Part shown: positions 19,559 to 29,520 of the stretch, one piece after another
Layout of the letters: each line of letters opens with the position of its first letter
Numbering within the stretch: position 1 is the first letter of the stretch
From: Symsagittifera roscoffensis
Taxonomy: Eukaryota > Xenacoelomorpha > Acoela > Convolutidae
Length of the DNA: 62,597 bases
Assembly: GCF_963678635.1 (NCBI RefSeq)
Contig: NW_026971174.1
Location: 1 to 62,597, forward strand
Direction: 5' to 3'
Made by a program: the position numbers and the translations under genes
The notes under the pieces: generated by a model
What the model saw: the letters and a program-made list of their open reading frames with translations, nothing else
Databases searched by the model: none
What the model was told of the DNA's origin: nothing

Positions 19559-22120
19559 CTCTTTCCTGATATGTATTGCCTCTAGTGTTAGCAATTTTGT
19601 TTGGTTGTTTGACCTATCTATAATTTCCCAACTAAGATCTGCGCTATTTCCCTCAAGTTGGCATTGCTGAAGGTGGAGGCCTACCGGTGAGTCTGCTTTC
19701 CTATGTTCCTCAATTCTAGTGGTCAAATGTCGAACAGTTTGTCCGACATAGGTGGAAGTGCATCCACTACATGACAGTTTATAAACCACTCTTGACTTGA
19801 GGTCATTAGAAAATGCTGACTTCAGTGATGGTAAACATGATTGTAGTTTTCTTGTGGTGAAAACCACTTGAACGTTCGTTAATTTTCGTAACCTGTTAGC
19901 AAAATATTGGCTCTGGTTACCTCTATATTGCACCATCAGCATTGGGGGCTTTTCATCCTTTGGTGATTGAACTGACAAACCCCTGTCACTATCCAGGGGC
20001 TTGCCTTTACCCTCGATGATCTTGCACAAGGCGTCTGAAGCCACCTTTGCGGACCAATTTTCAGGGTACTGATTTGTCAGCCATTGCGCCCTATTAGTTT
20101 CCATAGCCTTATCAAATTGCTCCCAGCTAGATGTACTCCTAAAAACCCTGTGTACAGTGCCTTGGATAACACTACGCTTATACTGAGTTGGGGCGCAGCT
20201 TCTATAGTTCAGTATAGTCCCTGTATCTGTTGGTTTTTGATACCAACTGCAAGTTACACGCCTATCCTGCGATATATTTATGTTCAAATCCAGGAACGGC
20301 AAATTCCCCTCCGAATTAGTTTTCTCTAGAGTGAACTGCAAATTTGGATGAAGAGAATTGGCGGCATCGAGAAGACAACTCGGCTCCCCTCTGACTGTTC
20401 TAACAATGTCATCCACATACCTGAGGAACAATTTCACCTGGGGAGTATCCTTCTCCTTGTTCTTAGCTCGGCAGCAGCTTTCACAGTACCAGACTATCTC
20501 GGTTATTGATGCGTATACGTCATCGGATATTTTTCCGCATTTTAGATGATACCAGTTTCGGCAACTCTCGCATTCAACCCCCTTTGATCTATATGTGACT
20601 TTCCTGCTGCAACATGGGCACAAGCCGTTTTTGTCATTAATTTGCTGTACCCCCGTTCCCACCGGTATTTGTTGTCGTAGAGCAAATTCGTATTCTTTCA
20701 GCCATAAGTTTGCCAGAATTACAGCGAGGGACGCTCCCATTGCTAAACCATCAACTTGTACATACCATGAATCATTACACTTGAAATATACTTTGCTGAC
20801 CGCCATATTCAAAAGCCTTTTCATGGTTGCTCTTTGAATTTCAGGAGGAGACTCCTGGCTGTACAGCTTCTGTAAAGCAATTTCAATTGCCTCCTTCAGG
20901 GGAACGTTGGTGTACAAACTTTTCACATCAAGAGATATTATGGTTTCATCCGGATCTAGAGCAATGTTTTCTATTTTTTCTCTAGCCTCTTTAGTATTGG
21001 TTTCTATATTTGCTCCATCGATGTTGTCAAAAAACTTCGCAAGCATTTTGTTAAGATTCTCATACGAGCTGCCGGGAAGTGATAGTACAGGTCGTAGGGG
21101 TGTCTCATCCTTGTGTACCTTAGCTAAACCGTACAAACGGGCGGGTTGCCCCCCTGTTGATCGTATCTTAGAATATAACTGATCACTTATCTCGTCTCTT
21201 TTGTTCATGGCTAGTAACTCTTTGTTAAGTTCTTTCTCAATTTTCAGTATCACCTCATCAGTGGTTGCATCTTTTTTCACAAACTGAGCAGATTGCAACA
21301 AGGATTCCAGCTTTGATTCATACGTTTGTTTCCTCATTATGCAAAAACCAACCCCCTTATCAAAAGGCACAGCCAGCAACCCATTATCTTTGAGATATTT
21401 CCTCGTTTTTTCAACGGCTTTGTCTCTTGGGGTTTGCCGTACGTTTTTTGCATATGCCTTTGCCGCGGCTTCTATTTCACATAACGTTTCACCAGATGTT
21501 TTTTGATTTTTCAATTGTGAGAGGAAAATGTCGATATCCGCCAAAAAATGTGTTTCGTTAAATTTGTCTCTACTTGGATGCTTGGGGCCCATTGATAGCA
21601 CTTCATATACCCAATCAGGCAGTTCAATATTATCAAGTACCCTAACTGATCGCTCATTTATCCCCCCAAGAGGTTTATCTTGTCTCTCGGACAGTTTTTC
21701 TAACTTTTTTCTATGGTTTTCTGATGTTGTCTTTAAGCTTGCCTCAACTTGCCGCCTCACGAATCGGAAAATGGATGCCCACCACTGTTTGTCAATTTCT
21801 TTTTGCACCAGTGATCTTGCTTTCCTTAGCATCTCCTCGTACCTTTTCCTATCCTCATTTGCCCTAGAAGTTTCAGTCCATAGTAGTTTCAATTGAAAAT
21901 TATGCACAGCTTGGTCCGAAAAAACCCCGTTCTCGGGGACCCTAAACTTCAAAAAGTCCGGTATTAGATCGTTTTTCAGACATTTTCTCAGAAACTTCAG
22001 TCTATGTACAGATACTTGAACTTTTTTAAAGAATTTTAAATAGTCTAACACAATTTTCCAAGTTAGTTTCCTTTTCAAAATTTGTCTGAGCCAAACAGCA
22101 GGCAAAAGTACTGTGGTCAT
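19529..22120 (-). CDS. PLE reverse transcriptase/GIY-YIG endonuclease with an internal PHD-like finger
   Basis: Numbering here counts from an upstream GTG at 22135 (868 codons); the first ATG is codon 6, at 22120. Residues 334-352 (LYGLAKVHKD...LRPVLS) and motif A (SLDVKSLYTNVP, 401-412) are the PLE RT signature. Motif B is GLAMGASLAVILANL (463-477) and motif C is RYVDD (572-576). Between B and C sits a roughly 50-residue Cys4-His-Cys3 finger (506-555: CPCC, CESC, HLKC, CESC) with PHD spacing. Residues 783-857 are the GIY-YIG nuclease (VVYKLSCSGCTSTYVGQT, catalytic-type Arg in LTTRIE, Glu in LEAIHI). The last nine residues and the stop are encoded by the Gypsy-A LTR, so the native C-terminus is lost. 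The rest of the frame is intact. Confidence 0.92.
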   Translation of the reverse strand: MTTVLLPAVWLRQILKRKLTWKIVLDYLKFFKKVQVSVHRLKFLRKCLKNDLIPDFLKFRVPENGVFSDQAVHNFQLKLLWTETSRANEDRKRYEEMLRKARSLVQKEIDKQWWASIFRFVRRQVEASLKTTSENHRKKLEKLSERQDKPLGGINERSVRVLDNIELPDWVYEVLSMGPKHPSRDKFNETHFLADIDIFLSQLKNQKTSGETLCEIEAAAKAYAKNVRQTPRDKAVEKTRKYLKDNGLLAVPFDKGVGFCIMRKQTYESKLESLLQSAQFVKKDATTDEVILKIEKELNKELLAMNKRDEISDQLYSKIRSTGGQPARLYGLAKVHKDETPLRPVLSLPGSSYENLNKMLAKFFDNIDGANIETNTKEAREKIENIALDPDETIISLDVKSLYTNVPLKEAIEIALQKLYSQESPPEIQRATMKRLLNMAVSKVYFKCNDSWYVQVDGLAMGASLAVILANLWLKEYEFALRQQIPVGTGVQQINDKNGLCPCCSRKVTYRSKGVECESCRNWYHLKCGKISDDVYASITEIVWYCESCCRAKNKEKDTPQVKLFLRYVDDIVRTVRGEPSCLLDAANSLHPNLQFTLEKTNSEGNLPFLDLNINISQDRRVTCSWYQKPTDTGTILNYRSCAPTQYKRSVIQGTVHRVFRSTSSWEQFDKAMETNRAQWLTNQYPENWSAKVASDALCKIIEGKGKPLDSDRGLSVQSPKDEKPPMLMVQYRGNQSQYFANRLRKLTNVQVVFTTRKLQSCLPSLKSAFSNDLKSRVVYKLSCSGCTSTYVGQTVRHLTTRIEEHRKADSPVGLHLQQCQLEGNSADLSWEIIDRSNNQTKLLTLEAIHIRKECASRSYLEV

Positions 22121-22182
22121 TGTTTTGCAGGCCACGAGTAATGAAACTCACAAGGCACAAAGCAAAACAAATCACACTCTTC

Positions 22183-22821
22183 TCACCCCTGTCTTTGAAG
22201 CGCAGACACTTCCTCTGCCCTCAGCTTCTGCTCACGTCTTGCTTTCGCCTTCCTCCTTGTCTGTGATGGTCTCTGTTGTTTGCCCCTGATATTGCCAATC
22301 AGCTCTGACAGCCTTTCTTTGTGTGCCACTACCAATCGCAGAGATTTCAGCTCCAAATCAGCACTCTGGTGCAGCTTCAAATATTCCTTGAGCTGCTCCG
22401 GTTTGTTTTGCTTGCTCTTGGAGAGTAGTCGTTTTGTAGCTGGAATAATGAGCACCCCTGTGCCGAGAAGCTGACTAAACAAGTCGGGCGTTCCTTCCCT
22501 TCTGCAATAAACGATCGCCAATATCTGCTGCTTCTTCGTCTTCAAATAGTTTGTCAGTTCCTCGACACCAGCTGGGCGATAGTTGTTTGTTCTGTGGCTG
22601 CTAATGGTGTTGTTCACAACGTCGTGCCACACAACCACTTTTTTCTCCTTCAGTGGACTGTCTTCGAGTAGTCGTCGGAGGTTCTTTCCTTGGTTCAGCA
22701 AGTTGTTATTAAGGGATAGGCCAGGAATTGCTGTAACAAGGCTCTCGTATTGCTTTTTTTCCCCTGTGTTAAGGGTGTTGATGCTGTGGAACAGGGAGCT
22801 AGCTGCTACAATATGAAACAT
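22183..22821 (-). CDS. PLE accessory protein, 212 aa, shared with the BEL element
   Basis: ATG at 22821; the stop is 47 bases before the RT frame's first in-frame codon at 22135. The product resembles the BEL ORF at 30877-31521 over nearly its whole length: FHIVAASSL against VFILGASSL, WHDVVNNTISSHRTNN against WHDAINNSISRHRSNN, AIVYCRREGTPD against AIVYCRRNGTED, and LHQSADLELKSL against LHQPPSLELKTL. The C-terminus is very basic in both. I do not recognise the family. The ASSL and NN motifs are spaced somewhat like SGNH hydrolase blocks I and III, so a remote SGNH fold is possible, but a clear DxxH block is absent. PLE accessory ORFs of other kinds are known. Confidence 0.8.
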   Translation of the reverse strand: MFHIVAASSLFHSINTLNTGEKKQYESLVTAIPGLSLNNNLLNQGKNLRRLLEDSPLKEKKVVVWHDVVNNTISSHRTNNYRPAGVEELTNYLKTKKQQILAIVYCRREGTPDLFSQLLGTGVLIIPATKRLLSKSKQNKPEQLKEYLKLHQSADLELKSLRLVVAHKERLSELIGNIRGKQQRPSQTRRKAKARREQKLRAEEVSALQRQG

Positions 22822-23371
22822 TTCGGTAACTCAAATAAAAATCGGCCATTTTTTACGTATCGATAAAAAAAAACACTATAAAAATTCTCATTACATTGAT
22901 GAAAATCATTAAAAATTTTTATACTGGCCCTTTAATGGGAAAACAGTTGGAATTTCAAGCTCTTCGCTTTTTGGTTTATCACGAATTTACAAGTAAAATT
23001 GAAGAAATTTTTGCTAAAAAGTAAATTTCAAACGTTTTCGCAACTATGTGCATCGTCAGGATTTTTACAATAAACTACTCTAAATGACGATAAAACATCA
23101 ATTTACAAATGTTATTTACAATAAATCACATACAATTTGGTTCTAAACCATCATGATAAAAAATTAGCCAATCACAGTTGACCTCTAAATTACTATTAAG
23201 ATTAAAATACTTTTAACCTCTAAAATTAATTAAACATTTTAAAATTAATTTGTCTGGAAGTTTCTGAGTCATAATTTCGATTTAGACATGTACGTTTTGA
23301 ATAAAAAACCAAAAATATTTTGGGACTAAATTTTCAGTGTTAACTCCCTGCTCCTAAACTCATCGCGCGTG
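22822..23371 (-). repeat. PLE 5' pseudo-LTR (copy of the PLE 3' end)
   Basis: Positions 23371 down to about 23200 match 460-621 in inverted orientation, including the coding tail TRDEFRSREL and the UTR motif CCAGACAAATTAATT. The rest (to 22822) is AT-rich and precedes the accessory ORF. The exact inner boundary cannot be set without a second intact copy. Confidence 0.65.
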
Positions 23372-24542
23372 TTCGTCTTCAAATAATGGTGAAGTCCTTA
23401 GATGGTCTATTGATGTAAGGCGAATGGCTCCCGTGGATGTCCGTAAAGCAGTGTTCTGAATCGTTTGTAGTTTCTGTTGGTTAGTTTTACTGATTATTGG
23501 TGTCCAAGCAGGCGAGGCGTAGTCCATACATGATCTTCCGATGGCACGATAGGTTATCAGTTGTGTTTCTTTATCTTGTCCCCAGTCAAGTCCTGAAAGC
23601 GCACGGAGTGCGTTGTTTCTTCTGGCTACTTTCTTGCAGACTTTGGTTGTGTGTTGTCCGAAGGTCAGCATGGTGTCGTATGTCACTCCCAGTAGTTTCG
23701 GTGTCTTTTCAAGCTTCAGCTGGGAGTTGAACATAGCAACTGGAGGGTGCGTCCTGGCTTGGCGAGGTTCAGGCGTGAAAAGAGTGACTGTTGTCTTCTC
23801 GAGGGACACTATTAAACCGTTGTTTTCCAAGAAGTCGTTTAGTCGAGAGAGGTAAGACCTTATGTTTTCACTGGCGAGGTCAATGTTGTTGCTGGTGATG
23901 TAAACAATCATGTCGTCGGCGTAGGTCTTCAGTCGTGTCGGGTGGTCTGGAACAGGCATTTTGCTCATGATGAAATTGAACAAGCAAGGGGAGATGCACG
24001 AGCCTTGCGGCACTCCCGTGTGGACAATCTTGGCGATGGAGGTCGCATCTCTGAACAAGGTGCGGGCCATTCTACCTCGGAGGTAGACAGCGAGCCAGCA
24101 AGTCACAGCGGGGTTGAGAGTAGACTGGAGCAAGTGTCTCAGAAGCTTGTCTATATTGACGCGATCAAAAGCTTGGCTGAGGTCCACGGCTGCCAGAACA
24201 GTCCTGTCGGGCGGTTTTTTCTTGTTGAAGCCTGTGGCGATGTCATGGGTCAGGTGGCAGAGCGATGTCGAGGTAGAATGCTTTGCCCGAAATCCATGTT
24301 GGTGAGCGGCGAGAGGGAGCGAAGAGAGGTCTTTTGCTAGGAGCTTCTCCTCGACTTTCGCAACTGGAGAAATTAGCGAGACCGGTCTGTAACTTTTGCT
24401 CTCCTTAGGTTGTTTCCCGGGTTTGAGAAGCGGGATTATCGTGGAAGCTTTCCAAATTGATGGAATGCGATTGGTAGCAAATGAGAGGTTGATGATGGCT
24501 GTGAGGCGGGAGAGGGCTGCAGGTCCGAGGTTTTTCAAGTAT
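23372..24542 (-). pseudogene. Jockey-type LINE reverse transcriptase fragment
   Basis: The reading frame carries non-LTR RT motifs: SYRPVSLI, AVDLSQAFDRV (motif A), GVPQGSCISPCLF (motif B), TYADDMIVY (motif C) and LGVTYD, followed by the thumb-like MDYASPAW. The N-terminal APE-type endonuclease is missing because a Gypsy LTR begins at 24543. The 3' end is cut by the PLE at about 23371, which supplies the final few codons. Both ends are lost, so it is non-functional. Jockey superfamily is my best placement; related R1 or LOA clades are possible. Confidence 0.85.
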
Positions 24543-25189
24543 TGTGCAATTCTGCCAGATGGCACAGCGCAACCTTCCGGCGACACGAGAAAGAACGAAT
24601 AAAGGCCTTATTAACGAAAAAGTATTGCGAAGGAGGGTAGAAATATTCTGGAATTTTTATTTTTAAAATTTCGATTGGAAAGTGAATATTTCTGAGAAAT
24701 ACAAAAAAGACGGCCATTTTGACGAAAAACAACGAAAAAAACAGAACAACGCCAAATAGTGTGAAAAACGGTCGCACAAAAGACGAAAAACACGAAGCCT
24801 CTTATCGTGGCAACAAAGCAATATGAGACCCATATCAGCGGATATTAGTGGAGAAGGAAGCTTCAGTAGGGAAGGAATATACCACGGAACCCTCCCGGGA
24901 CACAAATTGGAAGAGATAAGAGCGTTATCGCAGTAATATCACGGGAGCGGAGGCTTGGTCCCCCAGAGACTGTTTTATGTGAAGGGACTGTATAAAACTG
25001 ACTGTATAGCTACTTGGATGTCGTGAAACTTTAAATTAACACCGGTATAATTTGATATTTTAGAATATCAGTAGCTAGAAAGAGGAAAGGGTCAATCCAT
25101 CTCCAATGGATTTAATATAGAACTGTCACACAAAAACATGTTAAATAGGTTCTTCGAGCCGTGTTTTTAATGACAATCACGTAGTCTGA
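24543..25189 (+). repeat. Old, 3'-truncated LTR of the Gypsy-B family
   Basis: It starts TGTGCAATTCTGCCAGATGG and follows the Gypsy-B LTR base by base with many substitutions until GTAGTCTGA at 25189, where the Gypsy-B 5' LTR starts anew. The last ~230 bases of the LTR are absent here. It is an older copy into or next to which Gypsy-B was placed. Confidence 0.85.
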
Positions 25190-26070
25190 TGTGCCATTCT
25201 GCCAGATGACACAGCACAACCTTCCGGCGACGTAAAAAAGAACGACTAAAGGCCTTATGAACGAAAAAGTGTTGCGAAGGAGGGTCAGAATGTTCTAGAA
25301 TTTTTAATTTTAAAATTTCGATTGAAGAGTGAACATTTCTGAGAAATAGAAAAAAGCGGCCATTTTGACTGAAAATGTGACGAAAAAGAGAACGACGCAA
25401 GATATTGTAAAGAACAGTCGTATCAGAGACGAAAAATACGAAGCCTCTTATCGTGGCAGTAACACACGATAAGAACCTTAGCGACGGAAATTTGTGGAGA
25501 AGGAGGCTTCAGTGGGGGAAGAAATATACCACGGGACCCTCCCGGGACACGAAATATAAGAGATAAGAGCGTTACCTCAAGAATATTACGGGAGCGGAGG
25601 CTTGGTCCCCCAGAGACTGTCTATGTGAAGGGACTGTATAGACTGACTGTATAGCTGCTATAATGTCATAGATCTTAATTAACACCGTTATTGTTTAATA
25701 TTTCAGAGTATGAGTAGCTAGAAAAAGGAAAGGGTCAATCCATCTCCAATGGATTTAATATAGAACTGTCACACAAAAACATGTTAAAATAGGTTGTTCG
25801 AGCCGTGTTTTTAATGACAATCACGTAGTCTGAGGATCCGAGACTCAGCTATGTGGTTGTGTTCGCATGTAAACGAAAGCTGATCAAAAGTCGTTTGACT
25901 GATGGCCTAAAAATGGTAACTTTTTACTTTGCCCTAGACAGACCAGAAAATCAACTGGCAAGGTCGAGACGGTGAAAAACGAGTAGAATTAAGGTAACTG
26001 ACGCCTGCCAGTCGTTAATAGGTACTTTTTCTACGCTCCGTCGCTGTGTGATATTTGGGCGAATGTTACA
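25190..26070 (+). repeat. 5' LTR of Gypsy-B
   Basis: It runs from TGTGCCATTCTG to GAATGTTACA. Its terminal bases match those of Gypsy-A, though the bodies differ. It contains the internal block GGTCAATCCATCTCCAATGG, present in all three LTR copies of this family. Confidence 0.92.
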
Positions 26071-26082
26071 TAGACGTTTTTA

Positions 26083-26097
26083 TGGCGCTCCTGGGTG
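26083..26097 (+). promoter_or_regulatory. Primer binding site of Gypsy-B
   Basis: TGGCGCTCCTGGGTG, identical to the Gypsy-A PBS, 12 bases after the LTR end. A gap this long between LTR and PBS is unusual, but both elements share it. Confidence 0.75.
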
Positions 26098-26200
26098 GGC
26101 CTGTTAAAGGCATGAAACCATCATGATCAGCAAGCGTTTCAGCAAGCGTATGCCCGAGTTAGAGGCCTTAATGACGTTGTTGTACTAGGGGGAAGGTGCG

Positions 26201-27343
26201 TACCCTCCGTCTAGTACAATTTAGCTTTTTAACTTAGTTAACACCGAAAATTCCGGGGGCCGGAGGGTTAGGTGGGAAATCTAGAGCCCGCTTGTCCTGA
26301 GGTCCCAGGACCAAAAACAATTAAAGCGAAAGCGTAAAACCAAACAAAAATAGTACATAACCAAGAAAAAGCCAAAAATAAATTTATTTGAAATTAAAAA
26401 AGTACAAAAAACAGTTAAAAAAATCCAAAAAAGACCAAAAACAGTAAAAAACATAAAGTGACAGTTTATATGTTATTTCCGGACGAGATGTGATTTGACC
26501 TTCCTATTTGTTGTTGTTTCAGATTGATTTATATCGTTTCTGATAGAAAGATTGTGTTTTGGTGAAGGGTTGGATACCCTCCCTCGAGTGTAATGTGAGT
26601 GTTTAAGCACGTTAATGGTGATTTTGCCGGTGACCGGAGGGTAGAGTGGCAAGCTGATCAACGTGTTCCACACTCAACAGGGACATCAGGGACAACATCC
26701 GCAACGACTGTTGGGTATCGTTGAAGCAATTTTAGTATCGTTCGGGTACTATTTCATTAAAACTTAAGTGGTGGGGGGCACGATTGGCGCGGTCCGGTTG
26801 TACCCTCCATCGATTACAAATTTCCGAGTTAAGGGTCTTAATTCGGGTATTTTGGTACAAAAAGGAGGGTATAGTACTATTCATTAACGACTACTAATAG
26901 GTTATTATTCTTATTACATATTACTTATCTCCTCAATTAGATCCAAAAAACACCCAATTTTGTCGAAAATCATCGATTTTCGACCAAACTGTAGACCCCC
27001 AAATTTTTGGATATCCGAGCTTTTCCGAACAACAAAAAGCTTTTATATAGGGAGTAGCTACGTAGTTCGATCCCCCTAACTAAAGAAACCGCGTGAGAAA
27101 AGACTCAGTAGAAGTTGGAAAAAACCAAAATTTTTCGGTCAAAATTTCGATAATTTTTTGAATTTTGTCAATCTGTTTTGGGGATCGAGTTTTTGAGTTT
27201 TTAGAGTTAGAGCAATAAAATTTTTTGCGTTAGGAGCATGCATAACGTGCTCGGTTACTAGAGAAATTTTTGGGTAACCCTCCGAGTAGCTCCGTGGATA
27301 GAGCTAACGACTTAAGGTTTGGAAAAGGAAGGAATCGGAGGGT
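26201..27343 (+). repeat. Four leader units closed by ACCCTCC/GGAGGGT stems
   Basis: Unit arms lie at 26202-26208/26262-26268, 26576-26582/26636-26642, 26802-26808/26864-26870 and 27277-27283/27337-27343. The enclosed ~55 bases differ, but the first three align with each other and contain inner inverted repeats; the third has CCGAGTTAA against TTAATTCGG. The fourth encloses an AGCTC...GAGCT hairpin like a tRNA D-arm. They look like repeated RNA-fold modules. Confidence 0.7.
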
Positions 27344-28425
27344 CCAAATTTGATAGTTTTTGGCCAAATTTTTGTTTCTAAAGCAATTTTGGTCCAATTT
27401 TTTGCATTATTCCAGTGCCGTACAGGGCTACTACGCTCATTTCGAGTTTTTTTAGGCACTTTCGACCGGAATTGCGAAAAAAGTCTTTCAGATCCTATAC
27501 AGGTGGTGAAAAAGGCCATTTTGACGAACGCGTTTTTGGCGATTTCTCAAAGACTAGTTATCCGATCGGGATAATTTTGGTACCAGAAGTCGACGTTTCT
27601 GACCACTTTTCCGAATCGCAACCGTGTTTGGGATTGACAATCTCGGAAAAGAAAATTTTTTTAGAATTTGTTGGTTCGGAGGGTCCAAATTACAGGTAAC
27701 CCTCCGAGCAGCAGAAAATTTTATCAAAACATCTTTTTATTCAACTGGGAAGGTTGACCGAGTCAGCCAACCTAGTTTTAAGTCAGGTAGACCGCTTTTG
27801 GAGACTTTGTTGCGGTGATATAACCCTTTTTCTTGATTTTGGGGGAACCCTCCGAAGTGACCCTCCGGAGTCAGCTAAACCCCTTAGCAACCCTCCTTAG
27901 TGGAAAATTTCCAGAGATCACCCAAAGAAGTTAAAACAGCTCCCCTTAGAGCTCCTAGCTTGTTTTGACGCTTTTTGAAGCTAATGGGAGAACCTTCTAA
28001 GCGAGATCAAAAAATTTGAAAATTTTGGAGGTACCCTCCGAAGTAACCCTCCGGAGCATATTAAGCATCTTATTGACCCTCCCTAGTAAATTTAGGGGGA
28101 CACTTCGAAGTTACTTGGGTGATTAAGGTACCCTCCGAAGTAACTTGGGTGATCAAGCTACCCTCCGAGGTAACCCTCCAGAGTGTCTTAAACCTTCTAA
28201 CGATCTTCCTTGTTAGAGACTTGAGTAAACCTTCTGTGGCGATTTGGGAAACGGAAAATATCCATTTAATTAGGATCATATTAGGATATTAGGCGTGCTT
28301 ATCAGGGTCATAAGAACCCATTCTGACCCGGGAATTCGTGATCAACTTTGGATTCTACATTGGGTGTATCAGAAGTACCCGAACAAAAAAAAAATTTTTT
28401 TTATTGTGATTTTGGTCGTGTGGTT

Positions 28426-28775
28426 GCCTTGAGCTACCTAATAGAAAAGTTCGGGCAGTCCGGGAACAATTAAAAGAAGACCTCGGTGGGTGTATTAGGC
28501 AAATACACACCCACCTGAGAAGAAAAATTGTTCCCTACTCTCGTGCACTTGGAGCAGTCCGAGTGTGGGAGAGCTTTTTCATAGACTTTAGAAATTTTCG
28601 ATCAGAGGTCGCCTTGAGCTACTTAATAGGACAGCTCGGGCAATCGCAGGGCACCTAAAAGAAGACCTCGGTGGGTGTATTAGGCAAATACACACCCACT
28701 TGAGAAGACTGTGTCCTGGGCTTTGTTCTTTCGGATCGTTCCGATTGAGGGAAGTCTTTTTCTTTAAGACTAAGT
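28426..28775 (+). repeat. Duplicated structured leader unit (185-base period)
   Basis: Two copies start GCCTTGAGCTAC at about 28426 and GCCTTGAGCTAC at 28611. Each holds a perfect hairpin, GTGGGTGTATT/AATACACACCCAC, around AGGC or a similar loop (28485-28515 and 28670-28699). Flanking stems differ in sequence between copies yet still pair: GGAACAATT/AATTGTTCC in copy 1 and CAGGGCAC/GTGTCCTG in copy 2. A third downstream hairpin pairs in both copies. This suggests a conserved RNA structure. Confidence 0.75.
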
Positions 28776-28963
28776 TTTATTGATCTGTTTCTGAGTCATC
28801 ACTGCTTTTTATCAAAGATTGCTTAATTTTAACAAAGCAGTGACTTGATAAATTGTGTGGCGATAAATTGATACTGACAAAAGGTCGCTGTCACCTGTAG
28901 GATATTCTTATCTGATTATCTATTGTGTTTTGTGTGTCGATTATATCTTGTGGAAACTTAGTG

Positions 28964-28968
28964 ATACT
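28964..28968 (+). repeat. Left target-site duplication of the BEL element (ATACT)
   Basis: ATACT immediately precedes the BEL 5' LTR and is repeated at 35247-35251 after the 3' LTR. Five bases is the usual length for BEL/Pao. Confidence 0.93.
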
Positions 28969-29416
28969 TGTTGCAATGCAAATGTAGAATAAAACAAGTA
29001 TAGATGCATATAAAATAAGCTCAGTTGGCCGAGTGGCCTAAGCTACCATAACGCCGATTATATAGGTTAACAGTTGACGTAGGTTCGAGTCCCCCACCTG
29101 CCCATGTATTAATATACTAAAAACGGGGGTTACATCCTATTTTAACTGTTTTTTGGTTCTAATTCGGTTCAGCCTTGATTAAGGTTGACCGCCAAAAAGA
29201 GCAATTTGTCTCAAGGACATTACCGACCGGTTCTTGTGGCTAGCTTGCACCAATTTGTTTATTGAAACGGTTGAATTGTTGAAATTATGAACATGAGTTA
29301 TGGGAGTTTTTGGCTTATTTATAAATTATTGACAATGAATGTCCGTATTGCCGAGAATACGAGTTAAATATTATTTTCCGAGCCGTTTTATCTAGTTTAC
29401 GGAGATTGAGCGCACA
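28969..29416 (+). repeat. 5' LTR of the BEL element
   Basis: TGTTGCAATGC to GAGCGCACA, identical by eye to 34799-35246. It contains a tRNA-like Pol III promoter (see next entry). Confidence 0.95.
29013..29104 (+). promoter_or_regulatory. tRNA-like segment with Pol III A and B boxes inside the BEL LTR
   Basis: TGGCCGAGTGG (29026-29036) fits the A box of type II (Leu/Ser) tRNAs, and GGTTCGAGTCC (29082-29092) fits the B box exactly. Their spacing is typical. The acceptor and T stems do not pair well, so this is a tRNA-derived or tRNA-mimicking promoter rather than a working tRNA. The 3' LTR copy has the boxes at 34856-34866 and 34912-34922. Confidence 0.7.
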
Positions 29417-29419
29417 TTT

Positions 29420-29434
29420 TGGCGCCCCACAAGG
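29420..29434 (+). promoter_or_regulatory. Primer binding site of the BEL element
   Basis: TGGCGCCCCACAAGG starts three bases after the LTR end and has the expected TGG. Confidence 0.75.
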
Positions 29435-29520
29435 GACAGTTATTTTATTAACAAGAGACAGACGAAGAGCCCGCTCGCCGCCCCCTGTTATTGACCACTA
29501 CTCCACCTCTGCAGACGGGA

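Larger units (their letters stand above)
19559..23371 (-). mobile_element. Penelope-like element with 5' pseudo-LTR, 3' end removed by Gypsy-A
   Basis: In - strand order it has a copy of the PLE 3' end (23371 to about 22822: C-terminal coding tail TRDEFRSRELTLKI, stop, 3' UTR), then an accessory ORF (22821-22183), then the RT/GIY-YIG ORF. Placing 3'-end sequence ahead of the ORFs is the tandem pseudo-LTR arrangement known for PLEs. At 23371 it abuts a LINE RT ORF, which it interrupts. The final coding tail and 3' UTR are missing at 19559, where the Gypsy-A LTR begins. Confidence 0.85.
26098..28968 (+). other. Gypsy-B 5' leader, part upstream of the BEL insertion
   Basis: Non-coding and rich in inverted and repeated units, described separately (ACCCTCC...GGAGGGT stems and the duplicated hairpin unit near 28.4-28.8 kb). 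A further cluster of ACCCTCCGAAGTAACCCTCCGGAG-like repeats lies at 27840-28170. No credible ORF. Confidence 0.7.

Noticed and set aside
29013-29104. A functional tRNA gene in the BEL LTR
   Set aside because: The boxes are good but acceptor and T stems do not pair, so I list it only as a Pol III promoter-like segment.
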